Assembly: GCA_040779345.1 (NCBI GenBank) | Contig: JBFONU010000015.1 | Location: 1 to 64,000, forward strand | DNA length: 64,000 bases | Direction: 5' to 3' | Origin: Thalassotalea_H sp040779345 | Lineage (GTDB): Bacteria > Pseudomonadota > Gammaproteobacteria > Enterobacterales > Alteromonadaceae | Shown here: one piece after another, positions 54,202 through 63,005 of the stretch | Position numbering within the stretch: position 1 is the stretch's first letter | How the letters are laid out: every line of letters begins with the position of its first letter | Position numbers and translations under genes: made by a program | Notes under the pieces: generated by a model | The model's input: only the letters and a program-made list of their open reading frames with translations | What the model was told of the DNA's origin: nothing | The model's database searches: none

Positions 54202-54678
54202 TTATATATGATCAACGGCGATCACTTCATATTCAACCACACCACCAGGGGTTTTAATTTCAATTTCTGTATCAACTTCTTTTCCAATTAATCCACGGGC
54301 AATAGGTGAATTAACTGAGATGCGATTGTTTTTAATATCCGCTTCATCGTCACCAACGATTTGATACTTAACTTCTTCGTCAGTATCAATGTTTAATAAT
54401 GTCACCGTCACACCAAATATCACTTTGCCATGATTAGGGATTTTAGCAACATCAATAATTTGTGCATTCCCTAGTTTACCTTCAATCTCTTGAATACGAC
54501 CTTCACAAAAACCTTGTTCTTCACGAGCTGCATGATACTCAGCATTTTCTTTCAAATCGCCATGCTCACGTGCATCAGCAATGTCATTGACAATACGCGG
54601 ACGTTTAACTGTTTTTAAATGGTTTAATTCTTCACGCAGTGCATCAGCACCTTGCACTGTCATTGGATATTGATTCAT
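54202..54678 (-). CDS. greA: Transcription elongation factor GreA
   Basis: 158 residues, the standard length. The N-terminal coiled coil carries the acidic tip motif ADAREHGDLKENAEYHAA, and a C-terminal FKBP-like domain follows. It stimulates RNA polymerase cleavage of backtracked transcripts. Ribosome site AAAGGATTATA. It follows carB by 104 nt, the common carA-carB-greA order. Confidence 0.98.
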   Translation of the reverse strand: MNQYPMTVQGADALREELNHLKTVKRPRIVNDIADAREHGDLKENAEYHAAREEQGFCEGRIQEIEGKLGNAQIIDVAKIPNHGKVIFGVTVTLLNIDTDEEVKYQIVGDDEADIKNNRISVNSPIARGLIGKEVDTEIEIKTPGGVVEYEVIAVDHI

Positions 54679-54782
54679 TATAATCCTTTTATTCTTCTAA
54701 CGACAAAGGCGGCAGCACATAAGTGACAACCACCTTTATTATATTTAGTTTAGGTATTTATTTGACGAAAATACCCGTTTAT

Positions 54783-57700
54783 TTATTGGCACTGCTTATG
54801 TAATTCTTGAATAGAAGTGACCGTATTTCTATCATCCGCGGCATGTGCCTGACAAGCAGCAAAAGCAGCATTTAATGTTGTTGTATAGGCAACTTTATAA
54901 CGAAGCGCCCCACCACGCAATACCTTAGAATCTTCAATCGCTTTGCGACCTTCAGTAGTATTGATGATGTAGCTATATTCTTCATTTTTTATTCTATCAA
55001 GAATATGTGGACGACCTTCGTGCACTTTATTGACCAAACGCACAGGCACATTCGCTTCACCTAAAATAACCGCAGTGCCATGCGTGGCATCAAGTTCATA
55101 TCCTAATGCAACCATTTGCTTGGCTAAATCAACGACTCGTTCTTTATCACTGTTTCTAACAGAGATGAGCGCACGACCCGATTTTGGTACAGAAACACCG
55201 GCGCCTAAATTAGCTTTAGCGTAAGCCTCTTCAAACGTTTTACCAACCCCCATGACTTCACCTGTTGAGCGCATTTCTGGACCAACTAACGGATCACTAC
55301 CATGGAATTTATTAAATGGAATAACCACTTCTTTTACAGAGAAATACGGCGGAATGACTTCTTTCGTTATGCCTTGCTCTTTCAATGATTTACCCGCCAT
55401 TACGCGTGCACCGACTTTAGCCAATGGTATTGCGGTGGCCTTTGAAACAAATGGAATAGTACGGGCAGCGCGAGGATTAACTTCAATCAAATACACTTTA
55501 TCGTCTTTAACGGCCATTTGGGTATTCATTAAACCGTTCACCCCTAGCTCGAATGCTAAATCAGTGACTTGCTTACGCATAACATCTTGTACTTCTTGGC
55601 TTAAGCTATAAGCAGGTAATGAACATGCTGAGTCGCCCGAGTGAACACCCGCTTGTTCAATATGCTGCATAATGCCGCCAACAACCACATCAGTGCCGTC
55701 ACAAACAACATCAATGTCAACTTCAATCGCATCATCAAGGAAGTGATCAAGCAATACAGGCGAGTCGTTAGACACACTAACCGCTTCTGTCATATAACGA
55801 CGTAAGTCGTCTAAGTCATAAACAATTTCCATCGCTCGGCCACCTAATACATAAGACGGACGAACCACTAATGGAAAACCAATGGCTTCAGCTTTTGCCA
55901 TCGCTTCATCTAATGAAGTTACTGTGGCATTTTCAGGTTGTAATAACCCTAAACGGTCAACGGCTTGTTGAAAACGTTCTCTATCTTCTGCACGGTCAAT
56001 AGCATCTGGAGAAGTACCAATAATAGGTACACCAGCAGCTTCTAATGCACGCGCTAATTTTAATGGCGTTTGACCGCCGTATTGCACGATCACACCTTTT
56101 GGCTTTTCAATACGTACAATTTCAAGTACATCTTCAAAGGTGATTGATTCAAAATATAATCTATCCGACGTATCGTAATCCGTTGAAACGGTTTCAGGGT
56201 TACAGTTCACCATGATAGTTTCATAACCGTCTTCACGAAGGGCTAATGCGGCATGTACGCAACAATAATCAAACTCAATACCTTGACCGATACGGTTAGG
56301 ACCACCACCTAAGATCATGATTTTATCATTATCTGTTGGGTTAGCCTCACACTCTTCATCATAAGTCGAATACATGTACGCCGTATCTGAACTAAATTCA
56401 GCCGCACAGGTATCAACACGTTTATATACAGGAAAGATATCTGCTGCGTGACGTTTTTTGCGAATCTCAGCTTCAGCAACACCAATTAATGCAGCTAATC
56501 GAGAGTCAGCAAACCCTTTACGTTTTAACAAGCGTAAGTATTCAGGCGTTAATACTTTTAAACCACCTTCAGTGACTTTCGATTCTTCAATGATAATATC
56601 TTCAATTTGAATCAAGAACCAACGGTCAATTTTAGTTAAACGAAAAACATCATCAACTGTTAACCCTAAACGAAAAGCATCAGCGACATACCAAATACGA
56701 TCAGCACCCGCTTCTTGAAGCTCATGCATGATTTTTGTTTTAGCGCCAGGCTGAGTTACGTCTACCATAGGGTCAAAGCCATTCACGCCAACTTCTAAAC
56801 CGCGTAACGCTTTTTGTAATGACTCTTGTTGGTTACGACCAATTGACATTACCTCACCCACAGATTTCATCTGCGTGGTTAATCTATCTTCAGAACCGGC
56901 AAATTTTTCAAAGTTAAAACGAGGTATTTTGGTCACAACATAATCAATTGTAGGTTCAAATGATGCTGGAGTTGCACCACCTGTTATGTCATTTGATAAT
57001 TCGTCAAGGGTATAACCCACAGCTAATTTTGCTGCAATTTTTGCAATTGGAAAACCTGTTGCTTTTGACGCTAAGGCCGAAGATCTTGATACACGTGGAT
57101 TCATCTCAATGATCACCATACGACCAGTGTCTGGACAAATACCAAATTGTACGTTTGAGCCACCGGTTTCAACACCGATCTCGCGTAATACCGCAATCGA
57201 TGCATTACGCATGATTTGATATTCTTTATCCGTTAACGTTTGCGCTGGAGCAACGGTAATAGAATCACCGGTATGAATCCCCATAGGGTCGAAGTTTTCA
57301 ATCGAACAAATAATGATACAGTTATCATTTTTGTCACGAACCACTTCCATTTCATACTCTTTCCAACCAATTAACGATTCATCAATCAATAATTCTGACG
57401 TTGGTGATAGGTCTAAACCACGCGTACATATTTCATTAAATTCTTCACGGTTATACGCAATACCACCGCCAGTGCCACCCATAGTAAATGATGGACGAAT
57501 AATACACGGAAAACCAATACGAGTAGAAGTATCGTGCGCTTCATCAAGCGTATGAACAATTTCAGCACGAGGGGTTTCTAAACCTATAGCTTTCATAGCT
57601 TTGTCAAAACGAGATCGATCTTCTGCTTTATCAATCGCATCGGCGGTAGCGCCTATCATTTCAACATTAAATTCTTTTAATACGCCCTTTTCTTCAAGCT

Positions 57701-58001
57701 CTAAAGCACAGTTTAATGCTGTTTGGCCACCCATAGTAGGTAGTACAGCACAAGGACGTTCTTTTTCGATAATTTTACGCACAACTTCCCAATGAATTGG
57801 CTCGATGTAAGTTGCATCAGCCATTTCAGGATCAGTCATAATGGTTGCAGGGTTAGAGTTAACCAATATTACACGGTAACCTTCTTCACGAAGTGCTTTA
57901 CATGCTTGTGCGCCAGAATAATCAAATTCACATGCTTGACCTATCACGATGGGTCCTGCACCTAAGATCAAGATACTTTTTAAATCTTCACGTTTTGCCA
58001 T
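54783..58001 (-). CDS. carB: Carbamoyl-phosphate synthase large subunit
   Basis: 1072 residues with two ATP-grasp halves (about 1-550 and 551-935; start KSILILGAGPIVIGQACEFDYSG and repeat MILGGGPNRIGQGIEFDY) and a C-terminal MGS-like allosteric domain (about 936-1072). It makes carbamoyl phosphate from ammonia delivered by CarA, bicarbonate and 2 ATP, for pyrimidine and arginine synthesis. Ribosome site AGAGAG. The carA stop lies 38 nt upstream. Confidence 0.98.
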   Translation of the reverse strand: MAKREDLKSILILGAGPIVIGQACEFDYSGAQACKALREEGYRVILVNSNPATIMTDPEMADATYIEPIHWEVVRKIIEKERPCAVLPTMGGQTALNCALELEEKGVLKEFNVEMIGATADAIDKAEDRSRFDKAMKAIGLETPRAEIVHTLDEAHDTSTRIGFPCIIRPSFTMGGTGGGIAYNREEFNEICTRGLDLSPTSELLIDESLIGWKEYEMEVVRDKNDNCIIICSIENFDPMGIHTGDSITVAPAQTLTDKEYQIMRNASIAVLREIGVETGGSNVQFGICPDTGRMVIIEMNPRVSRSSALASKATGFPIAKIAAKLAVGYTLDELSNDITGGATPASFEPTIDYVVTKIPRFNFEKFAGSEDRLTTQMKSVGEVMSIGRNQQESLQKALRGLEVGVNGFDPMVDVTQPGAKTKIMHELQEAGADRIWYVADAFRLGLTVDDVFRLTKIDRWFLIQIEDIIIEESKVTEGGLKVLTPEYLRLLKRKGFADSRLAALIGVAEAEIRKKRHAADIFPVYKRVDTCAAEFSSDTAYMYSTYDEECEANPTDNDKIMILGGGPNRIGQGIEFDYCCVHAALALREDGYETIMVNCNPETVSTDYDTSDRLYFESITFEDVLEIVRIEKPKGVIVQYGGQTPLKLARALEAAGVPIIGTSPDAIDRAEDRERFQQAVDRLGLLQPENATVTSLDEAMAKAEAIGFPLVVRPSYVLGGRAMEIVYDLDDLRRYMTEAVSVSNDSPVLLDHFLDDAIEVDIDVVCDGTDVVVGGIMQHIEQAGVHSGDSACSLPAYSLSQEVQDVMRKQVTDLAFELGVNGLMNTQMAVKDDKVYLIEVNPRAARTIPFVSKATAIPLAKVGARVMAGKSLKEQGITKEVIPPYFSVKEVVIPFNKFHGSDPLVGPEMRSTGEVMGVGKTFEEAYAKANLGAGVSVPKSGRALISVRNSDKERVVDLAKQMVALGYELDATHGTAVILGEANVPVRLVNKVHEGRPHILDRIKNEEYSYIINTTEGRKAIEDSKVLRGGALRYKVAYTTTLNAAFAACQAHAADDRNTVTSIQELHKQCQ

Positions 58002-58039
58002 TTCTTTTCTCTCTTGTCTATTCTCTAACCTAGGGTGAA

Positions 58040-59176
58040 TTATTTAGCTGCTTTTGAAGCTTGAATTAGCTCGATAAAATGATCGAACAAAGGTGCTGCA
58101 TCTGCAGGACCTGGGCTTGCTTCTGGATGACCTTGAAAACTAAATGCAGGCTTATCTGTTAAATGTATACCTTGAATAGAATCATCAAATAATGACTTAT
58201 GAGTCACTTTTATGTTGTCTGGTATATTATTTTCGTCAATAGCAAAACCATGGTTTTGTGCAGTGATCATCACAACATTACGAGAAAAATCTTTAACCGG
58301 GTGGTTACCACCATGATGGCCAAATTTCATTTTTAACGTTTTAGCGCCACTGGCTAAACCAAGTAATTGATGCCCCAAACAGATGCCAAAAATGGGGATA
58401 TCTGTTGTTAAAAACTCTTTAATCGCTTCAATCGCGTAATCACAAGGTTCAGGATCTCCAGGGCCATTTGATAAGAAAATACCATCTGGATTCATGGCTA
58501 GCACATCAGCTGCTGAAGTTTCTGCAGGTACGACAGTAAGTTTACATCCTCTGTCGACTAACATACGTAAAATATTACGTTTAGCACCAAAATCGTATGC
58601 AACAACATGAAACTCTGTGTTTTGTGGGGTAATGTGTCCTTGACCTAACTGCCAGCTTCCTTCAGTCCATTGGTAAATTTCTTTGGTAGAAACAACCTTA
58701 GCTAAGTCCATGCCTTTTAAGCCTGGAAAAGCTTTAGCGTTAGCTAGAGCTAACGATTCTTCTATGTTATCACCAGCAAGTATACAACCATTTTGAGCAC
58801 CTTTTTCTCGTAAAATACGCGTTAATTTACGGGTGTCAATATCGGCTATACCTAGAATATTATTGCTTTTTAAGTAATCGCTTAAGTTTTGTTCATTTCG
58901 AAAATTACTTGCTAAAAGCGGTAAGTCTCGAATCACTAGACCTTTCGCCACAATACTGCTTGATTCTTCATCTTCACTATTAGTTCCTGTATTACCAATA
59001 TGAGGATAAGTTAGCGTAATAATTTGCTCTGCATAAGATGGGTCAGTTAAAATTTCTTGGTAACCCGTCATGGAAGTATTAAATACTACTTCACCAACTG
59101 CTGCCCCGTCTGCACCAATAGCGGTGCCTTTAAATACAGTGCCATCTTCAAGCACTAAAATTGCAGATTTAGTCAA
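58040..59176 (-). CDS. carA: Carbamoyl-phosphate synthase small subunit (glutaminase)
   Basis: 378 residues. An N-terminal CPSase domain with FNTSMTGYQEILTDPSY is followed by class I glutamine amidotransferase, with nucleophile C266 in GICLGHQ and the catalytic His/Glu in GHPEASPGP. It hydrolyses glutamine and channels ammonia to CarB. Ribosome site GGAGG upstream. The 260 bp between dapB and carA probably holds its own regulated promoter. Confidence 0.98.
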   Translation of the reverse strand: MTKSAILVLEDGTVFKGTAIGADGAAVGEVVFNTSMTGYQEILTDPSYAEQIITLTYPHIGNTGTNSEDEESSSIVAKGLVIRDLPLLASNFRNEQNLSDYLKSNNILGIADIDTRKLTRILREKGAQNGCILAGDNIEESLALANAKAFPGLKGMDLAKVVSTKEIYQWTEGSWQLGQGHITPQNTEFHVVAYDFGAKRNILRMLVDRGCKLTVVPAETSAADVLAMNPDGIFLSNGPGDPEPCDYAIEAIKEFLTTDIPIFGICLGHQLLGLASGAKTLKMKFGHHGGNHPVKDFSRNVVMITAQNHGFAIDENNIPDNIKVTHKSLFDDSIQGIHLTDKPAFSFQGHPEASPGPADAAPLFDHFIELIQASKAAK

Positions 59177-59386
59177 TTTAACCTCCGTAAGAAGAAGTAA
59201 GCTTAATGACGAAACAACTAAGAACTTCGCACATTAAGTATAAAAGCGATATTTAAAAAAATGCCAAAAATCTATTTTCAATCCCCTTTTAAAACTGAGA
59301 ATGTATAAATTTTTGACAAAATCCACTTATTTTACGCTTGTAACAGCTTTTCGTCTAGTTAAAAATGTAAAAACTAAGTGTTTAAT

Positions 59387-59400
59387 TGATTATTTATTCT
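59387..59400. promoter_or_regulatory. Possible ARG box upstream of carA
   Basis: TGATTATTTATTCT matches the ArgR half-site pair TGAAT-N4-ATTCA at 8 of 10 fixed positions. It is about 210 bp from the carA start and no clear tandem partner is visible. In such AT-rich DNA a chance match is quite possible. Confidence 0.2.
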
Positions 59401-59436
59401 AAAGCACTAAAAAAAGCACTTATCTATTCATTTATT

Positions 59437-60240
59437 TTATTTTAAGCCCAATACATCTTGCATATCGTAATAACCTTTATCGGCCTCACTCAACCAAAAT
59501 GCAGCTCTCATAGCTCCTAAAGCAAATGTCATTCGAGAACTTGCCTTATGGGTAATTTCTAACCGTTCACCTAAATCAGCAAAAAATGCGGTATGCTCAC
59601 CAACAATATCACCGGCTCTAACGGTGGCAAAACCTATCGTGTCGCGATCTCGCTCTTCGGTAATTCCTTCACGTCCATAGACCGCCACTTTATTTAGGTC
59701 TCTTCCTAACGTATCGGCAATCACCTGTCCCATTTTTACAGCGGTACCCGACGGCGCATCTTTTTTGAATCTATGGTGTGCTTCAAAAATTTCTATATCA
59801 GTATAGTCACCAATTGCTTTTGAGGTAATTTCTAATAGCTTAAACATTAAATTAACACCAACACTGGTATTAGGAGCTAAAATTAGCGGAATATCTTTTC
59901 CTGCTTCCTTAATCATATTAACTTGTTCGTCACTAAAGCCCGTTGTACCAATCACAAGTGCTTTGTTGTTTTGTTGACACCATTTAATATTCTCTAACGT
60001 TGTTTCAATAGAGGTGAAATCAATAAATACATCAGCAGCAAGTAACTCATTTAAGTTTATTGACGTTTTTTGACCAATAGCACCTATTCCTGCGAGTTCA
60101 CCCAAATCAAAATGAGCAAAAGAGGAAGACGCTCGTACGCTACCACCTACTAAATCAACGGATTCATGCTCTACAGCGGCTTGAATTAAGTTACGTCCCA
60201 TTCTTCCACTACAACCTAAAATTGCTACTTTGACTTTCAT
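59437..60240 (-). CDS. dapB: 4-hydroxy-tetrahydrodipicolinate reductase
   Basis: 267 residues. Rossmann motif LGCSGRMGRNLI at the start, GTTGFSDEQ, the substrate loop EAHHRFKKDAPSGTA with the catalytic His and Lys, and a C-terminal MTFALGAMRAAFWL. It reduces HTPA to tetrahydrodipicolinate in lysine/DAP synthesis. Ribosome site AGAGAAG. Upstream of carAB as in E. coli. Confidence 0.97.
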   Translation of the reverse strand: MKVKVAILGCSGRMGRNLIQAAVEHESVDLVGGSVRASSSFAHFDLGELAGIGAIGQKTSINLNELLAADVFIDFTSIETTLENIKWCQQNNKALVIGTTGFSDEQVNMIKEAGKDIPLILAPNTSVGVNLMFKLLEITSKAIGDYTDIEIFEAHHRFKKDAPSGTAVKMGQVIADTLGRDLNKVAVYGREGITEERDRDTIGFATVRAGDIVGEHTAFFADLGERLEITHKASSRMTFALGAMRAAFWLSEADKGYYDMQDVLGLK

Positions 60241-60259
60241 TTTTCTTCTCTATAATTTC

Positions 60260-60694
60260 TTATTTTTGGGTAATAATTAAATCGTTTTTTAAGGCAACGC
60301 TGTTAGATAACTCATGTGAAACCACACTCACTATTTTATAACCGAGTTTAACGTCTACCAATTGATAAAAGGCACAAAAATCAGCAAATACTTCACCGCT
60401 ATCGTCAATAAAAGCCCAATCAATGCATACATTGATTAAGCCATGTATTGATTGATCATAACTCGCTTTGGTTATTTGTATTTCTTGAGTGTTTGCATGC
60501 TGTAAAACAGTAAAAATATCGATAAACTCTTGCTCAAAGTCATGTTCACTAGCAAGGTAAGCGATTTTTTCTGGGGTATGTAATGAGCAAGGCATAGCAT
60601 AACATTTTTGTAAAACCGCTAAATCATACTGCTTAAATGCGGCGATATAGGTTTGAAATAAACTGATTAATGCTTGCTCGTTCATGGTAATCAT
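60260..60694 (-). CDS. Small NTF2/SnoaL-like hypothetical protein
   Basis: 144 residues, soluble. An opening helix pair (ALISLFQTYIAAFKQYDLAVLQKCY) and alternating strands (CIDWAFIDDSGEVFADFCAFYQLVDV) fit an NTF2-like cone fold. No known family assigned. Starts at codon 1 or 4. It ends 19 nt upstream of dapB and may be cotranscribed with it. Confidence 0.65.
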   Translation of the reverse strand: MITMNEQALISLFQTYIAAFKQYDLAVLQKCYAMPCSLHTPEKIAYLASEHDFEQEFIDIFTVLQHANTQEIQITKASYDQSIHGLINVCIDWAFIDDSGEVFADFCAFYQLVDVKLGYKIVSVVSHELSNSVALKNDLIITQK

Positions 60695-60771
60695 TAAACT
60701 CTATTACTGATATAATTTTTATAAATAAACTCTAATCTTTTAATCGTAAAATTGAGTTAAAGCTCATTCAT

Positions 60772-60801
60772 AAAAAAACCCTCAAAGGAGGGCTTTTTTT
60801 T
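60772..60801 (-). terminator. Terminator of fklB
   Basis: CCCTC / GAGGG stem with an AAAG loop between an A-run (60772-60778) and a run of T. Symmetric, so it can act on both strands; on the minus strand it follows the fklB stop by about 10 nt. Confidence 0.85.
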
Positions 60802-60809
60802 TAAAACTA

Positions 60810-61424
60810 TTAGCTAACAATGGCTAATAACTCAACGTCAAAAACTAACGTTGCGTATGGAGGAATTGCCCCCTGTGAACCTTGCTCACCATAAGCTAAG
60901 TTATAAGGTACGTATAAACGCCATTTTGAACCTTCAGTCATCAGTTGTAACGCTTCTGTCCAACCGGCAATTACGCCGCCTACTGGAAATTCTGCTGGTT
61001 GACCGCGATCTACTGAGCTGTCAAAAATGTCGCCATTGATAAATGTTCCGTGATAATGCGTACGAACCGTACTTGCAGCCGTTGGTTTTTCACCGTCACC
61101 CGTTGCTAATACTTCATATTGTAGCCCTGACTCTAAAACAATGACTTCTTCACGTTTAGCATTTTCGGCTAAATAAGCTTCACCTTCAGCTGATTTCTCT
61201 TTTGCTGCTGCTTGTTCTAATTCCTGAAGTTTTTTAGACACGACAGAAAAAGCTTCGTTTAAAAGTTCATCAGATACTTGGCTATCAGCATTAGCAATAG
61301 CATCGGCTAAGCCAGCTTGAACTGCAGACACATCAAATTCTTTAAAAGGATTATTACGAAGTTGATCACCTAATTGACGACCTACACCGTAACTTACGCG
61401 TTGTTCGATAGTTTCAAAAGACAT
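60810..61424 (-). CDS. fklB: FKBP-type peptidyl-prolyl isomerase
   Basis: 204 residues from the ATG at 61424 (MSFETIEQRVSYGVG), as in E. coli FklB (about 206); a GTG three codons upstream lacks a ribosome site. An N-terminal helical dimerisation domain (about 1-90) precedes an FKBP fold (about 100-204) with VRTHYHGTFINGDIFDSS, FPVGGVIAGWTEAL and AYGEQG. No signal peptide, hence cytoplasmic. It speeds prolyl isomerisation in protein folding. Confidence 0.94.
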   Translation of the reverse strand: MSFETIEQRVSYGVGRQLGDQLRNNPFKEFDVSAVQAGLADAIANADSQVSDELLNEAFSVVSKKLQELEQAAAKEKSAEGEAYLAENAKREEVIVLESGLQYEVLATGDGEKPTAASTVRTHYHGTFINGDIFDSSVDRGQPAEFPVGGVIAGWTEALQLMTEGSKWRLYVPYNLAYGEQGSQGAIPPYATLVFDVELLAIVS

Positions 61425-61895
61425 ATTATTCACTTATATTTTCACCGATATTCTCATTAAATAATGATCATAATAATGGTGAGTGCTAAAAAATTCGCGA
61501 AATGATAGCACAAACACAGCTTTGGCTGTAGTCCGATTTGATGAGAATTTGTGATTTCTTATAGTTTTTTACCTGAAAGTAAAAGAAAGTTTTCTAACAA
61601 TACTTACATCAGCAATGATGAACATTGGGGCTAGCTTCTACAACACCTAATGACTAGTGAGCTAACGGCTTTACTGTGCTCAGTCTATTCAACAAACGTT
61701 ACAATTATGATTAGTCGCCAATAAAAGCTCCTGATGTTTTAATTTATACAAATAATTAGCGCTACAAGACAAATAACGAGTGTAAATAGATTATTTACGC
61801 CTAAATAACATCGGCATAAAACGCGATAATATCAGTCACAACTAACAAGTTTATTTCTGACTAAAGTTACCTCAAATACTTAATCACCTTACACA
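61425..61895. other. Intergenic between panE and fklB
   Basis: About 470 bp with no gene. It contains GTGCTA-N17-TAGCAC (61483-61511) enclosing a TTCGCGAA palindrome (61494-61501), which may belong to the fklB promoter region. The remainder is featureless AT-rich DNA with no credible ORF. Confidence 0.5.
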
Positions 61896-62828
61896 CTATT
61901 GTTTAATCCTCATCTGTAGTTTTTCAAAACAAATATCAAGAAGTGGCGTATTAAGGTTTTTCTCTTTCGCTAGTTGATAAGGATATTCAACTAACACATT
62001 AAATTCACTACAACGCTGCTGTGTTATATCTCGTTGCATCGATGTTTGACTTCGCTCGGGTAATAAAGATAAATATCGTAAGGTTTCATTGACTATTTCA
62101 TTAGTGATATTGATTTTCAGGCTATTGGCTATTAACGCATACTCATGAACAATCGCACTCAGCTTGTCTTTTGTTGCTTTATTTTGTCTTAATTCACCAA
62201 TCGACTTTTGTTCATATGATGCAAGTGCTCCCCATGCAGCAACAAAAATAAATTTACGCCATAATGCCAAGTCTATATTCGTCGTGATCCTCACACTAAT
62301 ATTTGCGCACTTTAAGCATTGCGCTATTTGGTTTATAGTTTTTTGTTCAGTTAAATCAGCTTGTTGAGAAGCTAAAAGCCCTAGCGATATATGTGGCTCT
62401 GCTCCCGTATGACTGATCACACCAGGGGATTTAACGCTACTAATGATTTTAGCTAAACCACCATAAACTTGTTTATCATTCAATCCTGAGGCAAGTAGCT
62501 TTTCGATGGCATCAACACCATTGAGCAAAGGGATGAACCGTGTATTTTTACTTACAATCGTTGTTAATGAGGTCAATATGCTTGTTAGGTGAAATGATTT
62601 AACCGCAATAAAAACCACATCAACATTTTCGATATGTTGAAGGTTATCAGTCACCGATACTTTAGGAAGAAAAATATCCCCATTAATGCTTTCAACCTTC
62701 AACCCTTGGGCTTGCATACACTTTAATTGTTCATTTCTTGCAACAAAGGTAACCTGTTGGCCACTGTCAGCTAATCTAGCTCCAAAATATCCACCTACCG
62801 CACCACTTCCCAAAATAACAAAATGCAT
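61896..62828 (-). CDS. panE: 2-dehydropantoate 2-reductase family protein
   Basis: 310 residues from the ATG at 62828 (MHFVILGSGAVGGYFGARL, the Rossmann opening); a longer start at 62870 adds 14 non-conserved residues. The KxxxxxN region (VKSFHLTSILTSL) and the C-terminal ApbA/PanE helical domain with RKFIFVAAWGAL, SSL-like motifs and catalytic Lys are present. The family reduces ketopantoate to pantoate with NADPH for coenzyme A synthesis. Paralogues acting on other 2-oxo acids exist, so the gene name is provisional. Confidence 0.85.
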   Translation of the reverse strand: MHFVILGSGAVGGYFGARLADSGQQVTFVARNEQLKCMQAQGLKVESINGDIFLPKVSVTDNLQHIENVDVVFIAVKSFHLTSILTSLTTIVSKNTRFIPLLNGVDAIEKLLASGLNDKQVYGGLAKIISSVKSPGVISHTGAEPHISLGLLASQQADLTEQKTINQIAQCLKCANISVRITTNIDLALWRKFIFVAAWGALASYEQKSIGELRQNKATKDKLSAIVHEYALIANSLKINITNEIVNETLRYLSLLPERSQTSMQRDITQQRCSEFNVLVEYPYQLAKEKNLNTPLLDICFEKLQMRIKQ

Positions 62829-63005
62829 ATCAACGCCCAAAAGAATAATTTCAACAGGTTCAGCAACCACTTTATAAACGTTATTGTGACATAAAGTTTA
62901 GGATTTCAAAAAACTACAATGTTAAATAACTTTCTTCGTAGACATTTTCGAAAATTACTTTATTGTTTCGACTATAAAATGTTTATAACAATATAGAACT
63001 AAGAC

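Noticed and set aside
59280..59310. Second ARG box next to the weak one upstream of carA
   Set aside because: GAATGTATAAAT matches only one half-site and the spacing to the first candidate is not the usual 3-bp gap.
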